Shown here one piece after another: positions 1 to 7,213 of a stretch of DNA of 9,435 bases (position 1 is its first letter; every line of letters starts with the position of its first letter). The translations under genes and the position numbers were made by a program. The DNA comes from an uncultured Selenomonadaceae bacterium (lineage in GTDB: Bacteria > Bacillota > Negativicutes > Selenomonadales > Selenomonadaceae): the NCBI GenBank assembly GCA_905235425.1, contig CAJOKY010000114.1, forward strand, positions 1-9,435. The letters are read 5' to 3'. The notes under the pieces are model-generated. The model had not been told where the DNA came from. It was given only the letters and a program-made list of their open reading frames with translations, and made no database searches.

Positions 1-1
1 C

Positions 2-2746
2 GACAAAACGTGGAACTCCAACATAAATGCTTATGACGGTACGATAAAAGTTTATTACAATCCCGGTACGAAACATTTATTGACAGATGAACTTAACGTC
101 AACGGCGGAATGGTTTATCTTAAAGGCAATATCATTTCAACCGGCGGCGGAAGTATCATTGCGGCTAAAGGCGCGGCAAATATCAATATTAACACGAGCG
201 GCAATAATTCAGATTTATATTTAAGCGCCATTAACAATTCCGATCGTGCAGGACGCATAATCATTGATGACACTGCCAAAAATTCGCAAACTGTTTACAA
301 CAACAACGACGAAGCTAAAAACGGCTACAATCCCGTTCAAAATTCTGCTTACAGTTGGACGGGCGGCATAAGTTACACGACTACGGTTGACAAGCAATAT
401 TCCGATGATTCGACACTTTGGGGATTAATCGACACCGGCGGTACTTCAACATTTATCAGAGCCGTAGGAAATAACGCCAAGACGCTTAATACACGCAGTT
501 CAAGCGGCGACCTTTTACCAAACGGCGTATTTACCTCAAGTAAATCTATAAACGGCGTACTTAGTGCAGAAACAAAATCTGTCAGTGCAAGTGCTTGGAC
601 GCCTTCTGCCATTTCAACAAGTTCAGACCGTCACGGCTTTTTATGGATAAATAAAACCGTTACATATAGATGGACAGAGACTCAAGGACGCTCTAACACG
701 ACAAATTATTATATCCCTGCAGATAAAAATATTCGCACCGACTTTATTACCGGCAACGGCAATATCAACATTACAAGCGGCGGCAGTCTTTACATAAACG
801 GAAATATTCAAAATGCAGGTGCGGGACGTTCATTTGGCGCAATAAATTTAACCTCTCAAAACGGCGAAATTAAAACCAACAATGATAAACGAATCATTAC
901 TGATGAGATAAACTTAAACGCGGCAAAAAATATTGACATAACTCACAACGGCATTTCTGACTTGTCGAGATTAAATGCGACGTCAAATTCCGGCAACATT
1001 AAAATAGATTCTGCCGGTGGCTTGAACATTGATAATGTATTTGCCCCAAATGGCATTGTCGATATACGCGCTTATAAAAATATTCAACGCTCAAGTACCA
1101 ACAATTTGATAACTGCGCGGCGAATTGATTTAACGTCGTCAACCGGAAGTATAGGCGAGGTAAATGCTCCTATAAATGTAAATGTCGTTGAAGGCGAAAT
1201 TAAAAACGGCGATACAATGTCACGCAGTCTTAACGCTACAGCTAACGGCAATATCAGTCTTAACGAAACTTCCGGCGATATGCGGCTGGGCTACATTGAG
1301 AGTAAAACAGGAGATGTTATACTTAGCTCTGCAGGTAATATTATCGACGTGACCAATCAAGATTACAATTTATCTGACAGTGATGACAAAGTTCAAAATT
1401 GGATTGACTTGGGAATTATTAACGGCGATGCGTCGGCAGATTCAAACGCCGAAATTGCGGCAACAGAAAAGCAAAATTTAATGACTTCACTTGAACAACG
1501 CGCCCGCGCATTGGCAGAAGGTTCAGAGGAAAGACTTGCCGAATATGCGCAAATGGCAAAGACTTTTTCAGATTCTCACGAAATGCAAAATGCAAAAACC
1601 TTCTATACTCACGCCGTAAAAATTGCGAAAGATGATGCGGCGCGTACGTCCGCACAGCGTGAATATGACAACAGAATTAAAGCATTTTTCGACGGTATGG
1701 GCTTTTCAGATGACGAAATTTCAATAATTGTCGCTTATTCCGGCATAAAAGATTCTAATGCCTTTGGATTCAGCAAGAATCAATTACTCTACGCGATTAA
1801 TGACAGCATTTTAAACAGTGAGGCAGGACAGACCGTCTATGTTGAAAAGCCAAATATTATAGCGAACACTTTACATATTTCTGCGGAGGGCGGAATTGGC
1901 AATGACGATACAACCCCTACCGTGATTAAAGCCGCCGATTTAACCAACCTTGATAACTTAAAACTTTTGTCGAATGTAAAAGCCGGTGACTTGACTTGGA
2001 GTCAAAATAAATCAAGCGTTATGATAAAGCGTCAAAATCCTGTTTCAATTCAACTTCGCAGTGACGGTGCAAATAAGACCTACGGAAATCTTTCAATTTC
2101 TACCAATAAACATACTTATCTTGTCGGTACAAATAACACCACTTTTAATATAAGTTATGCTTTCGGCAACCATGATTATAATGTAAGATTGATGACGGAT
2201 AACGGCATTAAAACCAGTAGAAGTAATGTTATAATATTTGCGAAGGATGCTATTTTGTATGGAGGCGCAGGAGATATTGGCGGGCAAAGTAAGGGCGAAA
2301 ATTTAAGGTTGGATTTGTCAGGATCGCTTGATGCCAATTCATCAAAATCAATTTATTTGCATGGTGAAGACAGTTATCCTTTGACGATTCAAGCTGTAAC
2401 GGCAGGACAAAATATTTATTTAGGCGGCGATTATTCAATAGTAATGAGTACCGAGACCGGCAAAGATACCGGACGAATTACCGGCGCTGATATTACAATA
2501 AACGCAGAAAAAAATATCGGCATGTTAGGAAACGGTTTGCGCATTACCAACAACGGCGCTAATGTTTCTTTGACGGCGAATTATAATGACATTTTTGTTA
2601 ATGGTATCGGCAGAGGCAGTTTGAATTTTATCGGCATTAATCCGCGCGGCAATTATAAATTCGGCTTTATCACTGAAGGTACGGCGAATTTTTATTCAAA
2701 CTACTATAATCTTGAATCTCTTAGAAAAAATTACTTTGGAATGTGA
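2..2746 (+). CDS. Filamentous-haemagglutinin-like secreted adhesin, 3' portion (5'-truncated by window edge)
   Basis: The reading frame is open from base 2, so the TTG at 80 is not the real start and the gene enters from the left. The visible 914 residues have no cysteine and are rich in Asn, Gly, Ser, Thr and Ile. They carry degenerate short repeats of the type GNINITSGGSLYINGNI, GNISLNETSGDMRLGYI and ADITINAEKNIGML, the signature of a right-handed beta-helix as in two-partner-secretion exoproteins (FhaB/TpsA). Around residues 455-620 the beta repeats are interrupted by an Ala/Glu/Lys-rich segment that reads as alpha-helical (ARALAEGSEERLAEYAQMAK, then AFFDGMGFSDDEISIIVAYS). Family knowledge: such proteins are exported across the outer membrane and mediate attachment. 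The arrangement recalls the LktA-type filamentous adhesins of fusobacteria and Negativicutes, but I cannot confirm that family. No secretion partner is in the window. The frame ends at a TGA that is probably caused by a frameshift (next entry). Confidence 0.8.
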   Translation, partial: DKTWNSNINAYDGTIKVYYNPGTKHLLTDELNVNGGMVYLKGNIISTGGGSIIAAKGAANININTSGNNSDLYLSAINNSDRAGRIIIDDTAKNSQTVYNNNDEAKNGYNPVQNSAYSWTGGISYTTTVDKQYSDDSTLWGLIDTGGTSTFIRAVGNNAKTLNTRSSSGDLLPNGVFTSSKSINGVLSAETKSVSASAWTPSAISTSSDRHGFLWINKTVTYRWTETQGRSNTTNYYIPADKNIRTDFITGNGNINITSGGSLYINGNIQNAGAGRSFGAINLTSQNGEIKTNNDKRIITDEINLNAAKNIDITHNGISDLSRLNATSNSGNIKIDSAGGLNIDNVFAPNGIVDIRAYKNIQRSSTNNLITARRIDLTSSTGSIGEVNAPINVNVVEGEIKNGDTMSRSLNATANGNISLNETSGDMRLGYIESKTGDVILSSAGNIIDVTNQDYNLSDSDDKVQNWIDLGIINGDASADSNAEIAATEKQNLMTSLEQRARALAEGSEERLAEYAQMAKTFSDSHEMQNAKTFYTHAVKIAKDDAARTSAQREYDNRIKAFFDGMGFSDDEISIIVAYSGIKDSNAFGFSKNQLLYAINDSILNSEAGQTVYVEKPNIIANTLHISAEGGIGNDDTTPTVIKAADLTNLDNLKLLSNVKAGDLTWSQNKSSVMIKRQNPVSIQLRSDGANKTYGNLSISTNKHTYLVGTNNTTFNISYAFGNHDYNVRLMTDNGIKTSRSNVIIFAKDAILYGGAGDIGGQSKGENLRLDLSGSLDANSSKSIYLHGEDSYPLTIQAVTAGQNIYLGGDYSIVMSTETGKDTGRITGADITINAEKNIGMLGNGLRITNNGANVSLTANYNDIFVNGIGRGSLNFIGINPRGNYKFGFITEGTANFYSNYYNLESLRKNYFGM

Positions 2747-2908
2747 CAATATCACCGTATCAGCTGAAAAGGAAAAGCCGTTACATTATCGTCATCTGTA
2801 CTTGACAAAAACGAAATCTCAATAACAAATGGATATTCATTAGAGCTTGCAGATGATGTAACCAAGCCTGAACATTACTTGCAACGTCATAAACGGCTTG
2901 AAGAATAA
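2725..2908 (+). pseudogene. Out-of-frame C-terminal tail of the adhesin (two compensating indels)
   Basis: After the stop at 2744-2746 coding-like sequence continues. Dropping one A from the A6 run at 2725-2730 gives the reading RKITLECDNITVSAEK in the +1 frame. Adding one base within the A/G-rich stretch 2766-2777 returns to the original frame, which then reads GKAVTLSSSVLDKNEISITN, then GYSLELADDVTKPEHYLQRH and KRLEE before a TAA at 2906-2908. Both segments have the composition of the upstream beta-helix, so the original gene most likely ended at 2908. The two shifts fall in homopolymer-rich sites. They may be sequencing errors or true decay, and the sequence alone cannot tell which. Confidence 0.6.
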
Positions 2909-3020
2909 CTCCACAGAATCTGCTGTTTCACTTCAAAATACCCCTTTAAATATTCTGCCACACACTTTTTTCCTTATTGCCCTCCCGTTCATTTTTCTTT
3001 TACTTAAATTCATTTTACAT

Positions 3021-3048
3021 TTGGAAACTTTACTCTTAAATTTATATT
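3021..3048 (+). promoter_or_regulatory. Possible promoter of the 30-codon ORF
   Basis: TTGGAA at 3021-3026 and TATATT at 3043-3048 are separated by 16 bases, a fair but not perfect sigma70 match. Transcription would start near 3055, exactly where the SD hairpin begins. The upstream bases 3013-3027 (TTTTACATTTGGAAA) recur inverted at 3151-3171 on the far side of the ORF, so the unit is flanked by an imperfect inverted repeat. Confidence 0.3.
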
Positions 3049-3054
3049 GATTAA

Positions 3055-3086
3055 ACCTCCGACTTAGATTAAACTTTGTCGGAGGT
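3055..3086 (+). promoter_or_regulatory. Perfect 9-bp hairpin sequestering an SD sequence
   Basis: ACCTCCGAC (3055-3063) and GTCGGAGGT (3078-3086) are exact reverse complements around a 14-base loop. The 3' arm contains GGAGGT, a strong ribosome binding site 8 bases before the ATG at 3094. As RNA the site would be buried in the stem. The SD block GGAGGTGAT also occurs at the same place in the two toxin cassettes at 7200-7208 and 7534-7542. Confidence 0.5.
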
Positions 3087-3093
3087 GATTTGT

Positions 3094-3186
3094 ATGATTG
3101 CAGTGTGTCTACATTTTTTGTTACAAAGAAAAATTGCTCCTTCATGTACTTTTCCAAATTCAAATGTAAAACGTTGTGCGTCTTGA
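3094..3186 (+). CDS. Possible 30-residue hydrophobic peptide, maybe a truncated type I toxin-like ORF
   Basis: An ATG follows a strong but hairpin-buried SD (GGAGG at 3081-3085). The peptide begins MIAVCLHFLLQRK, a short hydrophobic stretch followed by basic residues, and then becomes polar (IAPSCTFPNSNVKRCAS). The stop codon lies in the TTGAC that opens the IS200/IS605-like fragment, so the original 3' end may have been replaced by that insertion. I do not recognise the peptide. The only support is the translation signal and its resemblance in layout to the cassettes at 7160-7769. It could equally be a chance ORF in decayed sequence. Confidence 0.3.
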   Translation: MIAVCLHFLLQRKIAPSCTFPNSNVKRCAS

Positions 3187-3270
3187 CATACTCCCCGCGA
3201 CTGAAGTCGGGGGATTCTGCTATCATCAACCTACGCTTCTGTTAGCTGGACACCAACAGTAAATTACTTC
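3181..3270 (-). mobile_element. IS200/IS605-family end fragment (right-end hairpin, tnpB remnant)
   Basis: On the minus strand the sequence runs through GAATCCCCCGACTTCAGTCG and then CGGGGAGTATGTCAAG. This is the stem-loop and terminal sequence typically found just after tnpB in IS200/IS605 elements. The stem is CCCC...GGGG plus CGAC/GTCG with one bulged base (3193-3213). Just before it on the minus strand is ACTGTTGGTGTCCAGCTAAC, readable as TVGVQLTEA plus a stop, which may be the last residues of a TnpB. No transposase or TnpB body is present at higher coordinates, so this is a relic and cannot move on its own. Identification rests on recall of the motif, not on a search. Confidence 0.55.
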
Positions 3271-3433
3271 CGCCGCATTGCTTGCCAATAAAAAACAAGC
3301 CGCAGATTAAATCATACTTTTTCATTGGCGCAAAGAAAAACAAGCGCACGTCCCTGAGAGCCTTACATAATCCTGCGTTTACAAAATTTGCGGCTTTTAT
3401 AAATTCGATTTATTCAACCCGGTTTTAAAAAAC

Positions 3434-3482
3434 TGATCCCTGATCCCTAATCCCTGATCCCTAATCCCTGTTCCCTAATCCC
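3434..3482. repeat. Heptanucleotide tandem repeat, 7 units, upstream of gyrB
   Basis: Seven exact 7-base units follow one another: TGATCCC, TGATCCC, TAATCCC, TGATCCC, TAATCCC, TGTTCCC, TAATCCC. Only units two and three vary. The array ends 9 bases before the gyrB -35 element. Short heptameric repeats of this kind are scattered between genes in several bacterial genomes; their role is not settled. Confidence 0.9.
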
Positions 3483-3491
3483 CACTACAAC

Positions 3492-3520
3492 TTGCTACAA
3501 AAATTTTATTGTGGTAAACT
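3492..3520 (+). promoter_or_regulatory. Probable gyrB promoter
   Basis: TTGCTA (3492-3497) and TAAACT (3515-3520) have a 17-base spacer. Each hexamer matches the sigma70 consensus at four of six positions. The start point would be near 3527, after the GTG at 3511 and before the GTG at 3553, which is one reason to prefer the second as the gyrB start. Confidence 0.45.
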
Positions 3521-3552
3521 TTATAGGTTTTAAAATTAACGGGGGTAATAAC

Positions 3553-5586
3553 GTGAACGAAAATACAAACGAAAATCTCAATGAAAATGTAAATGCAACT
3601 TTGAACGGCGCTGAAAGTGTTGACGCCGAAAATTTAACACAGGAAGATATAGAAATTCACGTAGACGCGGCGAGCGCGCAGGTTGACGCGGTAGAAGGCG
3701 AATACGACGCGAATCAGATACAAATTCTTGAAGGTCTTGAGGCAGTTCGACTTCGTCCCGGCATGTACATAGGTTCAACGTCGGAACGCGGTTTGCATCA
3801 TTTGGTTTATGAAGTTGTCGACAATTCGATTGACGAGGCGCTTGCCGGATTTTGTACGGAAATTTCAGTTACGATTGAAAACGACAATTCAATCACCGTT
3901 ACAGATAACGGACGCGGCATCCCCGTTGATATGCATGAAAGCGGCAAGCCGGCGGTTGAAGTTGTTTTAACTGTTCTGCACGCGGGCGGAAAATTCGGCG
4001 GCGAAGGTTACAAAGTCAGCGGCGGTCTTCACGGCGTAGGCGTCTCTGTAGTCAACGCGCTTTCAAAGTCAATGACGGTTGAAGTTAAACGCGACGGCAA
4101 AATTCACCAAATAGCTTTTTCACGCGGCAACACGGTTACGCCTTTGCATGAGATTGGTACTGCGGAAAATACCGGTACGAAGGTTCACTTTATGCCGGAC
4201 GACGAAATTTTCACTGCAACTAATTTTAACTACGACACTTTGAAATATCGCCTGCGCGAATTGGCATTTTTGAACAGCGGCATAAAAATCACTTTGACGG
4301 ATAAGCGCGGCGAAGGCAGGGAAAATGTATTTCACTTTGAAGGCGGCATTAGGTCTTTTGTCGAGCATCTTAACCGTAAGAAAACAAAACTCAATGACAA
4401 GCCGATTTATTTTAATGGACGCCGCGACGACGCCGTTGTTGAAATTGCTCTGCAGTACAATGACAGCTACCAAGAAAATATTTTCAGCTACGTAAACAAC
4501 ATTAACACGGAAGAAGGCGGCACGCACCTTTCCGGCTTTAAAGTTGCGCTTACTCGTGTTGCCAATGATTTTGCTAAGCGTCTTAATCTGCTGAAAAATG
4601 CGGACAGCACATTAAGCGGCGAGGACGTACGCGAAGGTTTAACCTGCGTCATCAGTGTTAAGTTGCACAATCCGCAGTTTGAAGGACAGACTAAAACTAA
4701 GCTCGGCAATTCTGAAATTCGTTCACTTGTCAGCGCGGTTACGGTTGAAGGTTTAAGCGAATTTTTTGAAGAAAATCCCGCTGTTACGAAACAGATTCTT
4801 GACAAAGCGGTTATGGCGGCGCGTGCGCGTGAGGCGGCTAGAAAAGCCCGTGAATTGACGCGCAGAAAAAATGCGTTGGAAGTTTCAAGCTTGCCTGGTA
4901 AACTTGCCGACTGTTCAGTAAGAAATCCCGACGAGGCTGAAATTTATATCGTCGAGGGCGATTCTGCAGGCGGCAGTGCCAAGCAGGGACGTGACAGACG
5001 TTTTCAAGCTATCCTGCCTCTGCGCGGAAAAATTTTAAACGTCGAAAAAGCGCGTCTTGATAAAATTTTTGCCAACGCGGAAATTCGCACTATGATAACG
5101 GCATTTGGTACCGGCATTAGTGATGACTTCGACCTTTCAAAACGGCGTTACGGCAAAATTATCATAATGACTGATGCCGATGTTGACGGTGCGCATATTC
5201 GGACGTTGCTTTTAACTTTCTTCTACCGCTATATGAAACCGCTGATTGAACACGGTCACGTTTTCATTGCTCAGCCGCCGCTTTATCAAATTCGCAAGGG
5301 CAAAAGTCACTGGTACACTTATTCGGACGATGAACTTACGAAAAAGCTTGACGAAGTGGGACGCGACGGCGCGACAATTCAGCGCTACAAAGGTTTAGGC
5401 GAAATGAACCCTGAGCAACTTTGGGAAACGACAATGGATCCTGCGGGACGTACTATGCTTAGGGTTGAGATTGAAGATGCGGCAGAGGCGGACGAACTTT
5501 TCACGATTTTAATGGGCGATCAAGTTGCGCCGCGCAGGCAGTTCATTGAAGAAAATGCGTTGCTGGTCAAGAATTTAGATATTTAG
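3553..5586 (+). CDS. gyrB: DNA gyrase subunit B
   Basis: This is the ATPase subunit of DNA gyrase, which with GyrA introduces negative supercoils. The GHKL ATPase domain shows EVVDNSIDE (catalytic Glu87, Mg-binding Asn91), DNGRGIP and KVSGGLHGVGVSVVNALS. The TOPRIM domain shows EGDSAGGSAKQGRDRRFQA (Glu468) and DADVDGAH (Asp541, Asp543). The tail QRYKGLGEMNPEQLWETTMD and GDQVAPRRQFIEENA favours GyrB over ParE. I chose GTG 3553 because GGGGG at 3541-3545 is a usable ribosome site and the probable promoter overlaps the earlier GTG at 3511. This gives 677 residues, against roughly 640 usual in Firmicutes. The extra length is an N-terminal tail of about 50 residues rich in Asn and Glu (NENTNENLNENVNATLNG) before the conserved YDANQIQILEGLEAVR. 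gyrA is not adjacent, nor are dnaN or recF. Confidence 0.97.
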   Translation: MNENTNENLNENVNATLNGAESVDAENLTQEDIEIHVDAASAQVDAVEGEYDANQIQILEGLEAVRLRPGMYIGSTSERGLHHLVYEVVDNSIDEALAGFCTEISVTIENDNSITVTDNGRGIPVDMHESGKPAVEVVLTVLHAGGKFGGEGYKVSGGLHGVGVSVVNALSKSMTVEVKRDGKIHQIAFSRGNTVTPLHEIGTAENTGTKVHFMPDDEIFTATNFNYDTLKYRLRELAFLNSGIKITLTDKRGEGRENVFHFEGGIRSFVEHLNRKKTKLNDKPIYFNGRRDDAVVEIALQYNDSYQENIFSYVNNINTEEGGTHLSGFKVALTRVANDFAKRLNLLKNADSTLSGEDVREGLTCVISVKLHNPQFEGQTKTKLGNSEIRSLVSAVTVEGLSEFFEENPAVTKQILDKAVMAARAREAARKARELTRRKNALEVSSLPGKLADCSVRNPDEAEIYIVEGDSAGGSAKQGRDRRFQAILPLRGKILNVEKARLDKIFANAEIRTMITAFGTGISDDFDLSKRRYGKIIIMTDADVDGAHIRTLLLTFFYRYMKPLIEHGHVFIAQPPLYQIRKGKSHWYTYSDDELTKKLDEVGRDGATIQRYKGLGEMNPEQLWETTMDPAGRTMLRVEIEDAAEADELFTILMGDQVAPRRQFIEENALLVKNLDI

Positions 5587-5588
5587 GT

Positions 5589-5647
5589 GTTAGCTGTTAG
5601 CCGTTAGCAGTTAGCTAATAGCTAATGGCTAATCGCTAATCGCTAAC
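5589..5647. repeat. Heptad array that folds back on itself, downstream of gyrB
   Basis: Starting two bases after the gyrB stop are GTTAGCT, GTTAGCC, GTTAGCA, GTTAGCT, then AATAGCT, AATGGCT, AATCGCT, AATCGCT and AAC. The first half is GTTAGC plus one variable base. The second half is the reverse complement of the same motif (GCTAAY plus one base). The whole can fold into one long imperfect stem. There is no T-run after it, so it is not a standard intrinsic terminator, though it may affect readthrough or mRNA stability between gyrB and the next gene. Confidence 0.85.
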
Positions 5648-5661
5648 CGGAAGGGATGAAA

Positions 5662-6414
5662 ATGTTAAAGCGATTTTTTACTTTAATCGTGACGGCGTTA
5701 ATGCTAATCGGCTTTTCGACGACATACGCGGCAACGCCGAAGTACAGCGCCGATAAAGCCGTATTAGCCTACGCGGAGCTTTACACTTTCGGCGAATCAA
5801 AAAACGTCGCGGCTACCGGTATGCCTCAAGATGTCCGAGAATCTGTAGAAAAATTTATGGCAGATTACATAATGATGCCGTTTAAAAATTATCCCCTTAA
5901 CAAAGAAAATTTTGAAAAGGTACGCTCTGCCTACGCTGAAAAAATTCGTTCGCTGATAAAAGTTTCTACGCGGCTTAAAAAGGACGACAAAGAAAATCCC
6001 GTTGTCGAAATTACGGCTAATCATTTTAATCAAGAGGCTATCGACGCCTACAAAAATCAAAACGCCGATTTTGTCACAATGGACGTTATGCGGCATATGA
6101 ATTCACCTGCCGAATTGGCGTCGGACGGGCAATTTCAAAAAATGGCGGCAATGTCACTGCTCGGCGTTGTAAGTGAACTTACCGTAAAAGGTCCCGCAAC
6201 TTTTGATGTTACCTGCAAGATGATTGAAGTTGAAAACGGCGATGTTTACTGGATGCCGCAGGATATCGGCGCGTTAAGTGAATTTGTAGATCCGCTTTTC
6301 ATTATTCGTGAAACAGATCCAATACTGATTGACGCGTTAATCGCGCAGATTTTTTCAGGCGCAGGCGTACCGGAAGAAAATAATTCTGACGGTGAAGGTA
6401 CTGCAGAAAAGTAG
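5662..6414 (+). CDS. Exported protein of unknown function with Sec signal peptide
   Basis: I do not recognise this family. The N-terminus MLKRFFTLIVTALMLIGFST followed by TYA-ATPK is a clear Sec signal peptide with a likely signal peptidase I site after residue 23. There is no lipobox cysteine, so a soluble periplasmic or secreted protein of about 227 residues is expected. The mature part is mostly helical in appearance, ends in an acidic tail (EENNSDGEGTAEK) and has a single cysteine. The ATG at 5662 is chosen because GGAAGGG at 5649-5655 sits 6 bases before it; the in-frame ATG at 5656 directly abuts that site. azlC begins 15 bases after the stop, so the two genes may be co-transcribed, but nothing in the protein suggests a role in amino-acid export. 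No promoter of its own is evident after gyrB. Confidence 0.8.
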   Translation: MLKRFFTLIVTALMLIGFSTTYAATPKYSADKAVLAYAELYTFGESKNVAATGMPQDVRESVEKFMADYIMMPFKNYPLNKENFEKVRSAYAEKIRSLIKVSTRLKKDDKENPVVEITANHFNQEAIDAYKNQNADFVTMDVMRHMNSPAELASDGQFQKMAAMSLLGVVSELTVKGPATFDVTCKMIEVENGDVYWMPQDIGALSEFVDPLFIIRETDPILIDALIAQIFSGAGVPEENNSDGEGTAEK

Positions 6415-6429
6415 CGGAGGCGTTTATAA

Positions 6430-7128
6430 TTGACAAAAGAAAATCGGCAGGCGTTATCAGAGGGATTTCGTGACGGCATACCGATAGGCTTAGGCTACTT
6501 CGTCGTAAGTTTTACGCTGGGAATTGTAGCTCGGCAAGTCGGTATGACGCCGTTTGAAGGCTTTTTGATGAGTCTGCTGAATAACGCCTCCGCCGGTGAA
6601 TATGCCGCGCTGGCAGTTATGATACTCGACGCGCCGTACATGGAACTTGCCGTGTTGACGCTTATTGCCAATGCGCGGTACGTTTTGATGAGCGCGGTAC
6701 TTAGTCAAAAATTTTCGCCTGACACGCCGTTTTACCACAGAATTTTTGTAGGTTTCGACGTGACAGACGAAATTTTTGGTATAGCCGTAGCAAGACCGGG
6801 AAAATTCAATCCCTTCTACAATTACGGCGCTATGTTGACGGCGTTGCCGGGCTGGTCAATCGGTACGGCATTGGGCATTGTGGCGGGAAATGTTCTTCCA
6901 AATGCCGCAGTAAGTGCTTTATCAGTGGCGTTGTACGGTATGTTTTTGGCGATAATAATTCCGCCTTCACGCAAAGATAAAGTTGTAGGCGTGGCGGTAA
7001 TTGCAAGTTTCGCGCTTAGTTTTTTGGCGGCGTGGTTTTTCAGCGACATCTCAGCCGGTACGCGAACCATTGTGCTAACGATTTTAATTGCCGGTATTGC
7101 CGCCGTATTTAAACCGATTAAGGATTGA
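6430..7128 (+). CDS. azlC: AzlC-family branched-chain amino-acid exporter, large subunit
   Basis: This is a 232-residue integral membrane protein with about six to seven hydrophobic segments (for example IPIGLGYFVVSFTLGIVA, LIANARYVLMSAVLSQKF, WSIGTALGIVAGNVL, VVGVAVIASFALSFLAAWFF). FRDGIPIGLGYF near the start and GFDVTDEIFGIA in the middle are hallmarks of the AzlC/YgaZ family, which works with the small partner AzlD/YgaH to export branched-chain amino acids or their analogues. The start is a TTG at 6430 with GGAGG at 6416-6420, a 9-base spacing. The gene lies 15 bases after the exported-protein gene. azlD is not the next gene: the stop codon overlaps the promoter of toxin cassette 1, and a possible azlD start appears only at 9399. 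Length is normal for the family. The exact substrate cannot be told from the sequence. Confidence 0.88.
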   Translation: MTKENRQALSEGFRDGIPIGLGYFVVSFTLGIVARQVGMTPFEGFLMSLLNNASAGEYAALAVMILDAPYMELAVLTLIANARYVLMSAVLSQKFSPDTPFYHRIFVGFDVTDEIFGIAVARPGKFNPFYNYGAMLTALPGWSIGTALGIVAGNVLPNAAVSALSVALYGMFLAIIIPPSRKDKVVGVAVIASFALSFLAAWFFSDISAGTRTIVLTILIAGIAAVFKPIKD

Positions 7129-7153
7129 TATTCAAAAATATATTTGTTATAAT
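7125..7153 (+). promoter_or_regulatory. Promoter of toxin cassette 1
   Basis: TTGATA (7125-7130), a 17-base spacer, then a perfect TATAAT (7148-7153). The -35 element overlaps the azlC stop codon. Transcription should start around 7160 at GAGTCAG, the first base of the long inverted repeat. Confidence 0.8.
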
Positions 7154-7180
7154 TTCAACGAGTCAGACGGTGGTCGGCTT

Positions 7181-7205
7181 ACCTCTCGGTCTTCGGACGG
7201 GAGGT
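7181..7205 (+). promoter_or_regulatory. SD-sequestering hairpin with cUUCGg loop, cassette 1
   Basis: ACCTCTC (7181-7187) pairs with GGGAGGT (7199-7205, one G-U pair). After a bulged G at 7188, GTC pairs with GAC around a UUCG tetraloop, a known extra-stable loop. The ribosome site GGGAGGT lies wholly inside the stem. In cassette 2 one C-G pair becomes U-G and the bulge becomes A, so the fold is kept. Confidence 0.85.
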
Positions 7206-7213
7206 GATGGCAT

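Larger units (their letters stand above)
2909..3552. other. Gene-poor spacer between adhesin and gyrB
   Basis: No convincing long gene lies here on either strand. The stretch holds a possible promoter, an SD hairpin and a 30-codon ORF (3021-3186), an IS200/IS605-type terminal fragment (3181-3270), a 49-bp heptad repeat (3434-3482) and the gyrB promoter (3492-3520). Between 3280 and 3430 I see only an 8-bp inverted repeat (AAGCCGCA at 3297-3304, TGCGGCTT at 3389-3396, the latter followed by TTAT). Its 84-base loop makes a function doubtful. Confidence 0.6.

Noticed and set aside
80..82. TTG at 80 as the start of the adhesin gene
   Set aside because: The frame is open back to base 2, no SD precedes it, and the sequence before it is the same kind of beta-helix.
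2933..3229. 98-residue minus-strand ORF beginning MMIAESPDFSRGEYVKTH
   Set aside because: It runs through the IS200/IS605 end hairpin and the SD hairpin. The start reproduces the familiar false translation of the IS right end, and the rest is a basic low-complexity reading of AT-rich DNA.
3350..3375. CTGAGAG and neighbouring bases as part of a thiamine riboswitch
   Set aside because: Only one short element matches. The other conserved THI-box parts are missing, and no thiamine gene follows.
3434..3482. CRISPR array
   Set aside because: The 7-base units are contiguous without spacers, and no cas genes are present.
3511..3552. Upstream GTG at 3511 as the gyrB start
   Set aside because: It lies within the probable promoter spacer (3498-3514), ahead of the expected transcription start, and has no ribosome binding site.
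4120..4527. 135-residue minus-strand ORF inside gyrB
   Set aside because: It is antisense to a conserved gyrB region and shows no recognisable domain. It is an effect of codon bias in the real gene.
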